Of a DNA stretch of 64,000 nucleotides, positions 47,261 through 55,131 are shown in pieces; within the stretch, counting starts at the first letter, position 1; each line of letters begins with the position of its first letter. The notes under the pieces are model-generated. The model did not search any database. It saw nothing but the letters and a program-made list of their open reading frames with translations, and was not told where the DNA came from. Both the position numbers and the translations under genes were made by a program. Origin of the DNA: Falsirhodobacter sp. 20TX0035. Its GTDB lineage: Bacteria > Pseudomonadota > Alphaproteobacteria > Rhodobacterales > Rhodobacteraceae. The stretch lies in contig NZ_JAQMHV010000001.1 in NCBI RefSeq assembly GCF_028307215.1, positions 496,001-560,000 on the forward strand, written 5' to 3'.

Positions 47261-48133
47261 TCAGCGCTTGGTGGTGTCGAAGCCCGGACGGTCGGTGCGA
47301 TCGTCCTCGATCTCCACTTCCGTGTGACGCACGGTGTCCGAGATCGTTTCGCGGTGCGTGTCGCTGGTCTTGCGCAGGCCGACCTCTTCCACAACGCGGG
47401 CGTCTTTCGACACGACGGCCTCTTCGCGGTATTCCTCGGCTTCCAGCGTGCGGTCGGTGAAGGCGTCGGCGGCAGTCACGGCGCGGTCGACGGGGCGACG
47501 CTCCAGTTCCACATGCTCTTCGCGTAGGTCGACCGTTTCGCTGACCGGCTCTTCCACGGTGTAGGCGCGGACACGGACGCGTCCGTGCTGGGTGTCGCGC
47601 TTGCCTACGCGCAGACGCTCTTCCACGACCGGGATGACGTCGTCATCGGTGCGGTCGATGTCCGCCGAGGTGGACGCGCCGGGCGTCGTCATCGGACGGG
47701 CCACCGGCGCGGCATAAGCGCTGGATTCGTAACCGCCCCAACCTTCGGAACGCCAGCTGGCCTCACGCTCGTCCAGGTTCACGGTGCCTTCGTCGTCCAG
47801 GATGTCCAACACGGTGTCGTATTCCGCGCCCGTGATGCCCGTGACGGTCACGAGATAGCCGCCGCGCGACAGGCCTTCGGCATAGGTGTAGCGGTCTTCA
47901 TCGGGGAAGAAGTAGTCGCCCAGCTTGTCCCAGAAGCCCTTGTCCTCATGGGTGCCGGACGTGGTGGTGGTGGTCGTCGTGGTCGTGTCGTTGCCGCCTT
48001 CCATCCGGATCTGCGACGAAGATACGCCGGCCTGGTTCAGGCGTGCGACAGCGGCGTCGGCGTCCGCGCGGTTGTCGAACAGGGCCGAGATCGAGATTGC
48101 ACCGGATGTGCCGATATCGGAGTTATAGGTCAT
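47261..48133 (-). CDS. YsnF/AvaK-type stress protein (DUF2382, with N-terminal GSP17M-like domain)
   Basis: 290 residues in two parts. The N-terminal part (about 1-120) reads ALFDNRADADAAVARLNQAG and YLVTVTGITGAEYDTVLDIL, like general stress protein 17M. It is interrupted by a run of nine Thr. The C-terminal part (about 165-285) is DUF2382: VIPVVEERLRVGKRDTQHGR, VSETVDLREEHVELERRPVD, and a very acidic-basic end. Such proteins (YsnF, AvaK) accumulate under osmotic, desiccation or phosphate stress. It lies 28 bases downstream of a second DUF2382 gene and probably shares its EcfG promoter. Confidence 0.82.
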   Translation of the reverse strand: MTYNSDIGTSGAISISALFDNRADADAAVARLNQAGVSSSQIRMEGGNDTTTTTTTTTSGTHEDKGFWDKLGDYFFPDEDRYTYAEGLSRGGYLVTVTGITGAEYDTVLDILDDEGTVNLDEREASWRSEGWGGYESSAYAAPVARPMTTPGASTSADIDRTDDDVIPVVEERLRVGKRDTQHGRVRVRAYTVEEPVSETVDLREEHVELERRPVDRAVTAADAFTDRTLEAEEYREEAVVSKDARVVEEVGLRKTSDTHRETISDTVRHTEVEIEDDRTDRPGFDTTKR

Positions 48134-48161
48134 CGGGATTGTCCTTTCGTCATTTCATTGA

Positions 48162-48551
48162 TCAGCGGTCGTCTTCGGGAAGAAGCCGCTCGACTGAAGC
48201 GGTCTGGCGACGTGTGGTGACGGGCACTTCGACCGTGTCACGATGCTCCACGCGCCGGATGTGAAGCTCCTCGCGGACGTAAAGCTCCCGCACCACGACA
48301 AGCCGCTCCTCCACCACGGGGATGATGGTCAGGTCGCCGTCAACGACGACCTCCGGAGCCGTGTCCACCTTGCGGTCCACAGGAACACGCACGACGTCCA
48401 CTTCGGTCCGTTCGAGTTCGACGGGCAGAAGCGTCTCGACCTCCTCCGTCTGCGTGCTGACACGCACACGGCCGGTGACGATCTTTTCCTTCGTCACCGT
48501 CGCCCGTTCCTCCACCACAGGAAGAAAGTCCGTATGATGTTCCTCGGCCAT
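48162..48551 (-). CDS. DUF2382 stress protein (short)
   Basis: 129 residues consisting only of a DUF2382 unit: FLPVVEERATVTKEKIVTGR, VELERTEVDVVRVPVDRKVD and IIPVVEERLVVVRELYVREE. The VVEER motif occurs twice, so it is an internal repeat. Highly charged and without signal peptide. The ATG has GGAAGGA upstream. A perfect EcfG promoter sits 29 bases before it. First gene of a two-gene stress operon. Confidence 0.82.
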   Translation of the reverse strand: MAEEHHTDFLPVVEERATVTKEKIVTGRVRVSTQTEEVETLLPVELERTEVDVVRVPVDRKVDTAPEVVVDGDLTIIPVVEERLVVVRELYVREELHIRRVEHRDTVEVPVTTRRQTASVERLLPEDDR

Positions 48552-48579
48552 GACATCCTTCCACAGTGAGCGACTGGAG

Positions 48580-48604
48580 AACGGAAGGACGGGACGGTTG
48601 TTCC
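48580..48604 (-). promoter_or_regulatory. EcfG-type promoter of the DUF2382 operon
   Basis: On the minus strand GGAAC (48604-48600), 16 bases, CGTT (48583-48580), a perfect match to the general-stress sigma consensus, ending 29 bases before the ATG at 48551. Confidence 0.7.
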
Positions 48605-48730
48605 GAAGGTTTCGGGCGACGGCGGAAAAGAGCCTACGGGTCGGGACCGGGCACCGGGATCGCGCGAATTTGATCCATTCGCCAAAGGACCTAGCTGTTC
48701 GTCCTGAACCCCACGGGAAGGGAGGCACCC

Positions 48731-50104
48731 ATGCGACATCCGCTGCTGTCCGCAGCGCTGATCCTGGCCGCCGGAACGGCGCAGGCGCAGGACCTGCTGT
48801 TCCCCCCGGGCGAGGATCCGCGTTTCGACTGGGCGTCGTTCGAGGCGTTCAAGTCCGACCACGACCTGACGGGCCAGAGCGTGACCATCGCCGGCCCCTG
48901 GACCGCCGAGGACGAGGTCACCTTCCGCCGCGTGTTCGAGTATTTCGAGGCCGCCACGGGCGCCACGGTGAACTATGCCGGATCGGACAGTTTCGAGCAG
49001 CAGATCGTCATCGACACCTCGGCCGGGTCGCCGCCCGACATCGCGGTCTTTCCCCAGCCGGGGCTGGCGCGCGGGCTGGCGGCGCAGGGCAAGCTGGCCC
49101 CCCTGCCCGCCGACACCGGCGACTGGCTGCGCGAAAATTATGCCGCCGGCGACAGCTGGGTGGAGCTGGTGACCTTTCCCGGCTCTGACGGGCAAAGCCA
49201 TGTCTACGGCTTCCCCTACAAGATCGACGTGAAGTCGCTGGTCTTCTATTCGCCCGAGAATTTCGCCGCGCTGGGCTATGAGGTGCCCCGCACGATGGAG
49301 GACCTGAAGGCCCTCACCGAACGCATCGCCGCCGATGGCGGCACCCCTTGGTGCATCGGCCTTGGCGCCGGGGCCACCACCGGCTGGCCCGCCACGGATT
49401 GGGTGGAGGACATGATGCTGCGCATCCACCCGCCCGAAGTCTATGACCAGTGGGTCACGCACCAGATCCCCTTCGACGATCCCCGCGTGGTGGAGGCCAT
49501 CGACGAATTCGGCTGGTTCGCGAAGACCGACGCCTTTGTCGATGGCGGCGCGGGCGGGGTCGGCTGGATCGACCACCGCGACAGTCCGACGGGCCTGTTT
49601 TCCATCCCGCCGCGCTGCTTTCTGATGCATCAGGCGTCCTTCATCGGGTCGTTCTTCCCCCCGGGGACCGAGTTTGGGACCGATGTCGATTTCTTCTACA
49701 TGCCGCCCTATGCCAGCCGGCCCGAGCTTGGCAGCCCGGTGCTGGGCGCGGGCACGACCTTCTCGCTCACCCGCGACACGCCGGTGGCGCAGGCGTTTCT
49801 TGAGTTTCTGCGCACCCCCCTCGCTCATGAGGTGTGGATGGCGCAGACCGGCTTCCTGACGCCGCTGAAAACCGCGAACCTTGATGCCTATGGCGATCCG
49901 ACGCTGAGGGGCATGGGCGAGATCCTGGTCAACGCCGACACCTTCCGCTTCGACGCGTCGGACCTGATGCCGGGCGCGATCGGGGCCGCCGCCTTCTGGA
50001 CCGGGATGATCGACTATGTCGCCGGCGACACGGCCGCCGAGGCCGCCGGCATGATAGAACAAACGTGGGAAAGCCTAGCCCGCACGGGGGGAGTGGACGG
50101 ATGA
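48731..50104 (+). CDS. aglE: ABC sugar-binding protein (AglE-like)
   Basis: 457 residues. A signal peptide (to about residue 20, AQA-QD) precedes a cluster-B solute-binding protein with QSVTIAGPWTAEDE and FGFPYKIDVKSLVF-type segments (YGFPYKIDVKSLVFYSPENF). It most resembles AglE, the alpha-glucoside (trehalose, maltose, sucrose) receptor of rhizobia and Rhodobacter. AglF, AglG and AglK homologs follow directly and in that order. Ligand assignment is by analogy. The start ATG follows GGGAAGGGAGG. Confidence 0.82.
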   Translation: MRHPLLSAALILAAGTAQAQDLLFPPGEDPRFDWASFEAFKSDHDLTGQSVTIAGPWTAEDEVTFRRVFEYFEAATGATVNYAGSDSFEQQIVIDTSAGSPPDIAVFPQPGLARGLAAQGKLAPLPADTGDWLRENYAAGDSWVELVTFPGSDGQSHVYGFPYKIDVKSLVFYSPENFAALGYEVPRTMEDLKALTERIAADGGTPWCIGLGAGATTGWPATDWVEDMMLRIHPPEVYDQWVTHQIPFDDPRVVEAIDEFGWFAKTDAFVDGGAGGVGWIDHRDSPTGLFSIPPRCFLMHQASFIGSFFPPGTEFGTDVDFFYMPPYASRPELGSPVLGAGTTFSLTRDTPVAQAFLEFLRTPLAHEVWMAQTGFLTPLKTANLDAYGDPTLRGMGEILVNADTFRFDASDLMPGAIGAAAFWTGMIDYVAGDTAAEAAGMIEQTWESLARTGGVDG

Positions 50105-51087
50105 ACCAGATCCTTCTTGCTGGTATCACCATCATCGTGGGCGTCGCGGGATGCCTTGCCTATTTCTGGCTGTCCAACCTGTTGCTGGACCGCGTCTTCC
50201 CGCCGCGCGGCGACAACGCCGCCCACAACCTGCGCCGGTCGGGCCGCATCCGCCCGTGGCTTTTCCTGGCACCCGCGATACTGTTCCTTGGCATCTACCT
50301 TGTTTATCCGGTCTTCGCCTCGCTCTGGCTCGCCTTCTCGCGCGGGGGGGAATTTGTGGGACTGGACAACTTCGTCTGGCTGGCGGGCGATCCGAAGTTC
50401 CGCGAAAGCCTGCTGAACAACCTGCTGTGGCTGGTCTTCGTGCCGACCATGGCCACCTTCATCGGCCTGATCGCGGCGCAGCTGACGGACGCCGTGAAGT
50501 GGGGGGCCATCGCCAAGTCTCTGATCTTCATGCCCATGGCCATCAGCTTCGTCGGCGCCGCCGTGATCTGGAAGTTCATCTACGAATTCCGGGCCGAGGA
50601 ACTGGCCCAGATCGGCCTTTTGAACGCCATCGTCACCTCGCTGAGCTTTGCGCCGAAGGCTTGGCTGACGCTGCCCGTCTGGAACACGTTCTTTCTGATG
50701 ATCATCATGGTCTGGATGCAGGCGGGCTTCGCCATGGTCCTGCTGTCGGCCGCCCTGCGCGGCATCCCGGACGAAACTGTGGAGGCCGCGATACTTGACG
50801 GTGCCTCTCCATGGCAGGTGTTCTGGCGCATCCAGGTGCCGCAGATCCGCGGCACGATCCTTGTCGTCTGGACCACCATCACGATCATGGTGTTGAAGAT
50901 CTTCGACATCGTCTTTGCCATCACCAACGGCCAGTGGGGCACGCAGGTTCTGGCCAACATGATGTACGACTGGTCGTTCCGGGCGGGGGATTTCAACCGC
51001 GGGGCCACCATCGCCATCGTTATCATGATCGCGGTGCTGCCGATCATGGTCTGGAACATCCGCAACGCCAGCAGGGAGCGCGACTGA
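50101..51087 (+). CDS. aglF: ABC sugar permease AglF-like
   Basis: 328 residues with six or more membrane helices. The N-terminal helix ILLAGITIIVGVAGCLAYF and the EAA loop EAAILDGASPWQVFWRIQVP mark a MalF-type permease. It starts four bases inside the aglE stop (ATGA) and ends sharing TGATG with aglG. Its partner in the heterodimer is AglG. Confidence 0.85.
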   Translation: MNQILLAGITIIVGVAGCLAYFWLSNLLLDRVFPPRGDNAAHNLRRSGRIRPWLFLAPAILFLGIYLVYPVFASLWLAFSRGGEFVGLDNFVWLAGDPKFRESLLNNLLWLVFVPTMATFIGLIAAQLTDAVKWGAIAKSLIFMPMAISFVGAAVIWKFIYEFRAEELAQIGLLNAIVTSLSFAPKAWLTLPVWNTFFLMIIMVWMQAGFAMVLLSAALRGIPDETVEAAILDGASPWQVFWRIQVPQIRGTILVVWTTITIMVLKIFDIVFAITNGQWGTQVLANMMYDWSFRAGDFNRGATIAIVIMIAVLPIMVWNIRNASRERD

Positions 51088-52232
51088 TGGAGAACATCGC
51101 AGGCAAGCGCGGACGGCTGACTTGGGCGCTGAACATCGCCGTCCTTCTTCTGGTCCTTTTGTGGACGATCCCGACCATCGGCCTTCTGATCTCCTCGTTC
51201 CGGGATGCGGAGCAGCTGCAGACCTCTGGCTGGTGGACGGCGCTGACGCCGCAGCAGGAAACATGGGCCGCGCGCTCTGCCGTCCCCGGCGCGGCGGTGC
51301 TGGAAGGCAACGTCTTCGGGGACGGCACGGGCAAGGTGGTGGCCTTCGGCGTCTCACCCGTCGCGCCATCGGAATTCGCGCCGGGAGAGGTGGCGGATCG
51401 CCCCGACGGCGGCACCCTGACGGTTCAGGCCGACGGTCGCTACCGTCTTGAAGGCGTATCGTCGCCCGAGGTGGCGTCGGGCGACACGGCCGGCACCGCG
51501 CCCCCGCGCGGGGTGCGTGTCTTCGTCACCTCGACCGAGCCGCCGGACTTCACCACCGGCAACTACGGCACCGTGCTGAACGCCGACGGGATGGGGCAGT
51601 CCTTTCTGAACACGCTGACCGTCGCCATCCCGGCCACGGTGATCCCGATCCTCGTGGCCGCCTATGCCGCCTATGCGCTGGCATGGATGAGCTTTCCGGG
51701 ACGCGCGCTTCTGGTGTCGCTGGTCGTGGGGCTGCTTGTCGTGCCGCTGCAACTGTCGCTGATCCCGCTACTGCAACTGCACAACGGCATCGGCCTTGGG
51801 CGCGGCTATATCGGGGCGTGGCTGGCGCATACCGGCTTCGGCCTGCCGCTCGCGATCTATCTTCTGCGCAACTACATGGTCGGCCTCCCACGCGAGGTGA
51901 TCGAAAGCGCGCGCGTCGACGGCGCCACGGATTTCGAGATTTTCCGCAAGATCATCCTGCCCCTGTCCCTGCCCGCGCTGGCGGCTTTCGGGATCTTCCA
52001 GTTCCTGTGGACGTGGAACGACCTTCTGGTGGCCAAGGTCTTCCTCGGCACCTCGGACGACCAGATGGTGATGACGGGCCGGATCGTGGAGCTTCTGGGT
52101 TCGCGCGGCAACAACTGGGAACTGCTGACGGCGGCGGCGTTCATTTCGATGATCGTGCCGCTGATCGTCTTCTTCTCGCTTCAGAAATACTTCGTCCGCG
52201 GCCTTCTCGCCGGGTCGGTCAAGGGGGGCTAA
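51087..52232 (+). CDS. aglG: ABC sugar permease AglG-like
   Basis: 381 residues, MalG-type. After the first helix (ALNIAVLLLVLLWTIPTIGLL) comes a long extracytoplasmic insertion (about 45-160), characteristic of AglG rather than short MalG. The EAA motif is ESARVDGATDFEIFRKIILP. The last helices are normal. One base overlaps the aglF stop. Confidence 0.85.
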   Translation: MENIAGKRGRLTWALNIAVLLLVLLWTIPTIGLLISSFRDAEQLQTSGWWTALTPQQETWAARSAVPGAAVLEGNVFGDGTGKVVAFGVSPVAPSEFAPGEVADRPDGGTLTVQADGRYRLEGVSSPEVASGDTAGTAPPRGVRVFVTSTEPPDFTTGNYGTVLNADGMGQSFLNTLTVAIPATVIPILVAAYAAYALAWMSFPGRALLVSLVVGLLVVPLQLSLIPLLQLHNGIGLGRGYIGAWLAHTGFGLPLAIYLLRNYMVGLPREVIESARVDGATDFEIFRKIILPLSLPALAAFGIFQFLWTWNDLLVAKVFLGTSDDQMVMTGRIVELLGSRGNNWELLTAAAFISMIVPLIVFFSLQKYFVRGLLAGSVKGG

Positions 52233-52235
52233 CCT

Positions 52236-53333
52236 ATGACAAACGTGACACTGACCGACGTGTCGAAATCCTATGGCGGCACCAACGTGCTGAAAGGCAT
52301 CGACCTCGACATCCGGCAGGGGGAGCTGGTGGTCTTCGTCGGGCCTTCGGGCTGCGGCAAGTCCACCCTTCTGCGGATGATCGCGGGCTTGGAAAAGATC
52401 ACCGGCGGGACGCTGGAGATCGACGGCCGGGTGGTGAACGACACGCCGCCCGCCCAGCGCGGCATCGCGATGGTGTTCCAAAGCTATGCCCTCTACCCCC
52501 ACATGACGGTGCGCGAGAACATGGCCTTCGCCCTCGACATCGCCAAGGTTCCGAAAGCCGAGGCGGCACGGAAGGTGGAGGCGGCGGCGGACACGCTGCA
52601 GCTGACGCCCTATCTGGACCGGCTGCCGAAGGCGCTGTCGGGCGGGCAGCGCCAGCGCGTGGCGATCGGGCGGGCCATCGTGCGCGATCCGAAGGTCTAT
52701 CTCTTCGACGAGCCGCTTTCCAACCTCGACGCCGCGCTGCGCGTGGCGACCCGGATCGAGATCGCGCAGCTGAAGGAGCGCATGCCCGACGCCACGATGA
52801 TCTACGTCACCCACGACCAAGTGGAGGCGATGACGCTGGCCACCCGCATCGTGGTGCTGGCCGACAAGGGCATCAGCCAGGTCGGCACCCCGCTGGAGCT
52901 GTACGAGGCGCCGAAGAACGAGTTCGTGGCGCAGTTCATCGGCTCTCCTTCCATGAACCTGCTGCCGGGTCGGATCACCGCCACGGGCGCGCAGACCGAG
53001 GTGACGCTGGCGGGCGGGGGCGTGGCCCTCTCCGCCATTCCGACCGAACCGGACGCGATGGGCCGGCAGGTCAACGTCGGCATCCGGCCCGAGGATCTCG
53101 TGCCCACGAACGGTGCTGCGATCTACACCGGCGCCGTGGATTACGTGGAGGCGCTGGGCGAAGTGACGCTGCTGTATTTCGTGGCCGAAGGCAACCGACC
53201 CGGGGTCATTGCCAAGCTTCCGGGCATCCATCGGCAGGCGCGGCACAGCACCGTCGCCCTGACCGCCGATCCCGCCCGCGTGCACCTCTTCGCGAACGGG
53301 CAGTCGCTGCGGGTCAGAAGCGCCACCCGGTGA
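52236..53333 (+). CDS. aglK: ABC ATP-binding protein AglK (MsmX/UgpC type)
   Basis: 365 residues. Walker A GPSGCGKST at 36-44, signature LSGGQRQRVAIGRAIVRDP, Walker B VYLFDEPLSNLD and a C-terminal MOBE/TOBE domain (about 235-360, GIRPEDLVPTNGAAI). It starts four bases after aglG. The last 20 bases overlap the convergent outer-membrane gene. In rhizobial agl operons the alpha-glucosidase aglA lies between aglG and aglK; here it is absent. Confidence 0.9.
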   Translation: MTNVTLTDVSKSYGGTNVLKGIDLDIRQGELVVFVGPSGCGKSTLLRMIAGLEKITGGTLEIDGRVVNDTPPAQRGIAMVFQSYALYPHMTVRENMAFALDIAKVPKAEAARKVEAAADTLQLTPYLDRLPKALSGGQRQRVAIGRAIVRDPKVYLFDEPLSNLDAALRVATRIEIAQLKERMPDATMIYVTHDQVEAMTLATRIVVLADKGISQVGTPLELYEAPKNEFVAQFIGSPSMNLLPGRITATGAQTEVTLAGGGVALSAIPTEPDAMGRQVNVGIRPEDLVPTNGAAIYTGAVDYVEALGEVTLLYFVAEGNRPGVIAKLPGIHRQARHSTVALTADPARVHLFANGQSLRVRSATR

Positions 53334-54369
53334 AGGAGGCGTCGATCGTCATCTCGTTCTCATCATACACATCCGCCGTGGAATCGCGGTTGCGGGCGCC
53401 GATGCCGATCCACAACCCCTCGCGCACTTCACGGCTGATGGAGAACGAGACGGTGCGGTCCCGGCGCTCGATCCCGAAGAAGTTCTCGCCCCCCGATTCA
53501 TAGAACCCCAGTGACACGCGGGACGACTGGCCCAGGATCGGACGTACCAGGCTGGCGGACACGGAACGCGTCACGGTGTTTTCCCCCGCCACCCGTTCAC
53601 CCCACGTCGCCGACAGGGACAGCGCCCCCACACCCTGAATGGCGCTGAGCATCGAGGCCGACACCGACAGCTTGTCATAATCGCTCAGCACGTCCTTCGT
53701 GAGCGTTGCCGTCGCCTCATGGCTGCCGAAAGAAGAGGCGAAAACCCGGCGCAGCCCGACCGATCCGAAGCGCCCCTCCTCGGTGTCGTTCGTGTCGCGA
53801 GCGTCGTCATACTTGTAGCCCCCGCACAGCACGAGCCAGTTCCAGTGCGACAGGTATTCGTTCGCGCAGGCGGACATCCGCACGGCGGTGCGGGTCACGT
53901 CCACCGCGGGCGCGTGGCGCAGCGCGGCGGAGAACCGAAGATCGAGGGTGGAGCCTTCGTCATAGGCCATCGACAGGGTCGCGCTTGTATGGGCCCCGAT
54001 CACGAAGGCGGCCTTGGCGCGCGTGTCCTTGTTCACGGCAAAGCTTTGCTGATCGATCACGATGCTGTCGCCCGGCACGCCGCCGTTCACGTTTTCATCG
54101 TATTCGAGGATCGGGCCCAGCGTCAGGCGCGGCTTGCCGAAGACAAAACCGTCACCGGGTCGATGGAACAGCCCCAGCCGGTTCGCGATCAACTTCTGCG
54201 TGGACAGCGAACCGGCAGGACGGGTCTTCAGCAGGGAAAACAGCATCAGCCGCTGCGAGCTGGACAGGATGGCCCCGCGCCATTCCGGCATCGACGCAGC
54301 CCTGACCTGCGCGGTCGCGCTTGACGCGCAGGCCACGGCCAGCATCAGGAAAAGCAGGACTGTCTTCAT
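53314..54369 (-). CDS. Outer-membrane beta-barrel protein, possible Slam-like (DUF560)
   Basis: 351 residues with a signal peptide (MKTVLLFLMLAVACASSATA) and a C-terminal Phe (FTGWRF), the BAM signal. The mature part has many amphipathic strands, such as ATLSMAYDEGSTLDLRFSAAL and LWIGIGARNRDSTADVYDEN. The LTLGPILEYDENVNGG stretch after residue 80 resembles the barrel start of Slam (surface lipoprotein assembly modulator), but the N-terminal TPR part is missing or very short. The next gene upstream encodes a TbpB-like lipoprotein, the usual Slam client, which is the main reason for the suggestion. A plain porin-like protein is the alternative. Confidence 0.5.
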   Translation of the reverse strand: MKTVLLFLMLAVACASSATAQVRAASMPEWRGAILSSSQRLMLFSLLKTRPAGSLSTQKLIANRLGLFHRPGDGFVFGKPRLTLGPILEYDENVNGGVPGDSIVIDQQSFAVNKDTRAKAAFVIGAHTSATLSMAYDEGSTLDLRFSAALRHAPAVDVTRTAVRMSACANEYLSHWNWLVLCGGYKYDDARDTNDTEEGRFGSVGLRRVFASSFGSHEATATLTKDVLSDYDKLSVSASMLSAIQGVGALSLSATWGERVAGENTVTRSVSASLVRPILGQSSRVSLGFYESGGENFFGIERRDRTVSFSISREVREGLWIGIGARNRDSTADVYDENEMTIDASFTGWRF

Positions 54370-54384
54370 CTATGCGCCGAAAGG

Positions 54385-54411
54385 GCCCCGGCCGCCGCAT
54401 GGGGCCGGGGC
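54385..54411 (-). other. GC-rich hairpin between lipoprotein and barrel genes
   Basis: GCCCCGGCC/GGCCGGGGC, a nine-pair stem with a nine-base loop in the 52-base gap. Without a clear T run; may reduce readthrough so that the lipoprotein is made in excess of the barrel. Confidence 0.35.
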
Positions 54412-54421
54412 GGTGGTGGTG

Positions 54422-54970
54422 TTACTTCTTCTCGGCCACGAAATCGCCGCCCAGCGTGTCCGAACCGATCGTGCCCTCGATGGTGCCCGACACGGCCTCG
54501 GCGTCGGCGCCGCGGAAGGCGCCGCTCATCAGCGCGTCGACCTCTTTGGCACCGTTGTCATCCAGCGTGCCGGCCACCTGCGCGTCAAAGGCGTTGAGGT
54601 TGGCGACGCTGTCCTGAACCGTCAGTTCGCCGCCGATCTCCCGACCGTCCGCGCCCACGAAGTTGGAGAATTCGCCGCCCACTTCGCTCGTCTCGAAGTT
54701 GGCTTCCAGCGTCAGTTCGGCCAGCATGTCGGTGGAGGCGTCCGCGCCCACGTTGAAGGCGCCCGTGCCTTCATAGGTGGCGGAGCCTGCGGTGGGCAGC
54801 GTGGTGGTTTCGGCCATCGCGGCGACGCGGTCGGCCATTTCCTCGTTCCGGGTCGCCAGTTCGGCGAAGCTGGGGGATTCATCCCGGCTGCTGCCGCCAT
54901 CCGAGTCGCTGCAGGCGGCCAAGGCCGCGACGACGAGAAGAGCTGCGATGGAACCAGAGTTCTTGAACAT
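54422..54970 (-). CDS. TbpB-like (transferrin-binding-type) lipoprotein
   Basis: 182 residues. The lipobox LAAC (Cys20) follows a short signal peptide, and a Ser/Asp-rich tether (SDSDGGSSRDE) comes next. The C-terminal barrel-like part has ATYEGTGAFNV, VGGEFSNFVGADGREIGGEL and SGAFRGADAEAVSGTIEG, the repeated strand pattern of TbpB-B/HphA-type beta-barrel domains. Such domains bind transferrin, haem or other ligands at the cell surface. Ligand unknown. It is the first of two minus-strand genes; the barrel gene follows after 52 bases. Confidence 0.62.
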   Translation of the reverse strand: MFKNSGSIAALLVVAALAACSDSDGGSSRDESPSFAELATRNEEMADRVAAMAETTTLPTAGSATYEGTGAFNVGADASTDMLAELTLEANFETSEVGGEFSNFVGADGREIGGELTVQDSVANLNAFDAQVAGTLDDNGAKEVDALMSGAFRGADAEAVSGTIEGTIGSDTLGGDFVAEKK

Positions 54971-55093
54971 GTTTTCAATCCAGATGCATGACGGCCGTGG
55001 CCTTGGGCCCGCCGGTGAAGGACAGCCGTAACACCCCTTCTTGACGGAAATGTTACAAGCCGGTGAGGAATGTCGTGAAGGTGGCAGTCCGGC

Positions 55094-55121
55094 AAAGCCG
55101 GCCCTGTCCGGGACCGGCTTT
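55094..55121 (-). terminator. Terminator of the giant nuclease gene
   Basis: AAAGCCGG/CCGGCTTT with an inner CCC/GGG extension (one bulge), 10 bases after the stop at 55132, followed on the minus strand by TTT-GCC. Moderate quality. Confidence 0.55.
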
Positions 55122-55131
55122 GGCCTTGATC

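Noticed and set aside
47960-47990. Short tandem trinucleotide run inside the DUF2382 gene as a repeat element
   Set aside because: It encodes an in-frame run of nine Thr in a low-complexity linker. It is not a CRISPR or mobile repeat.
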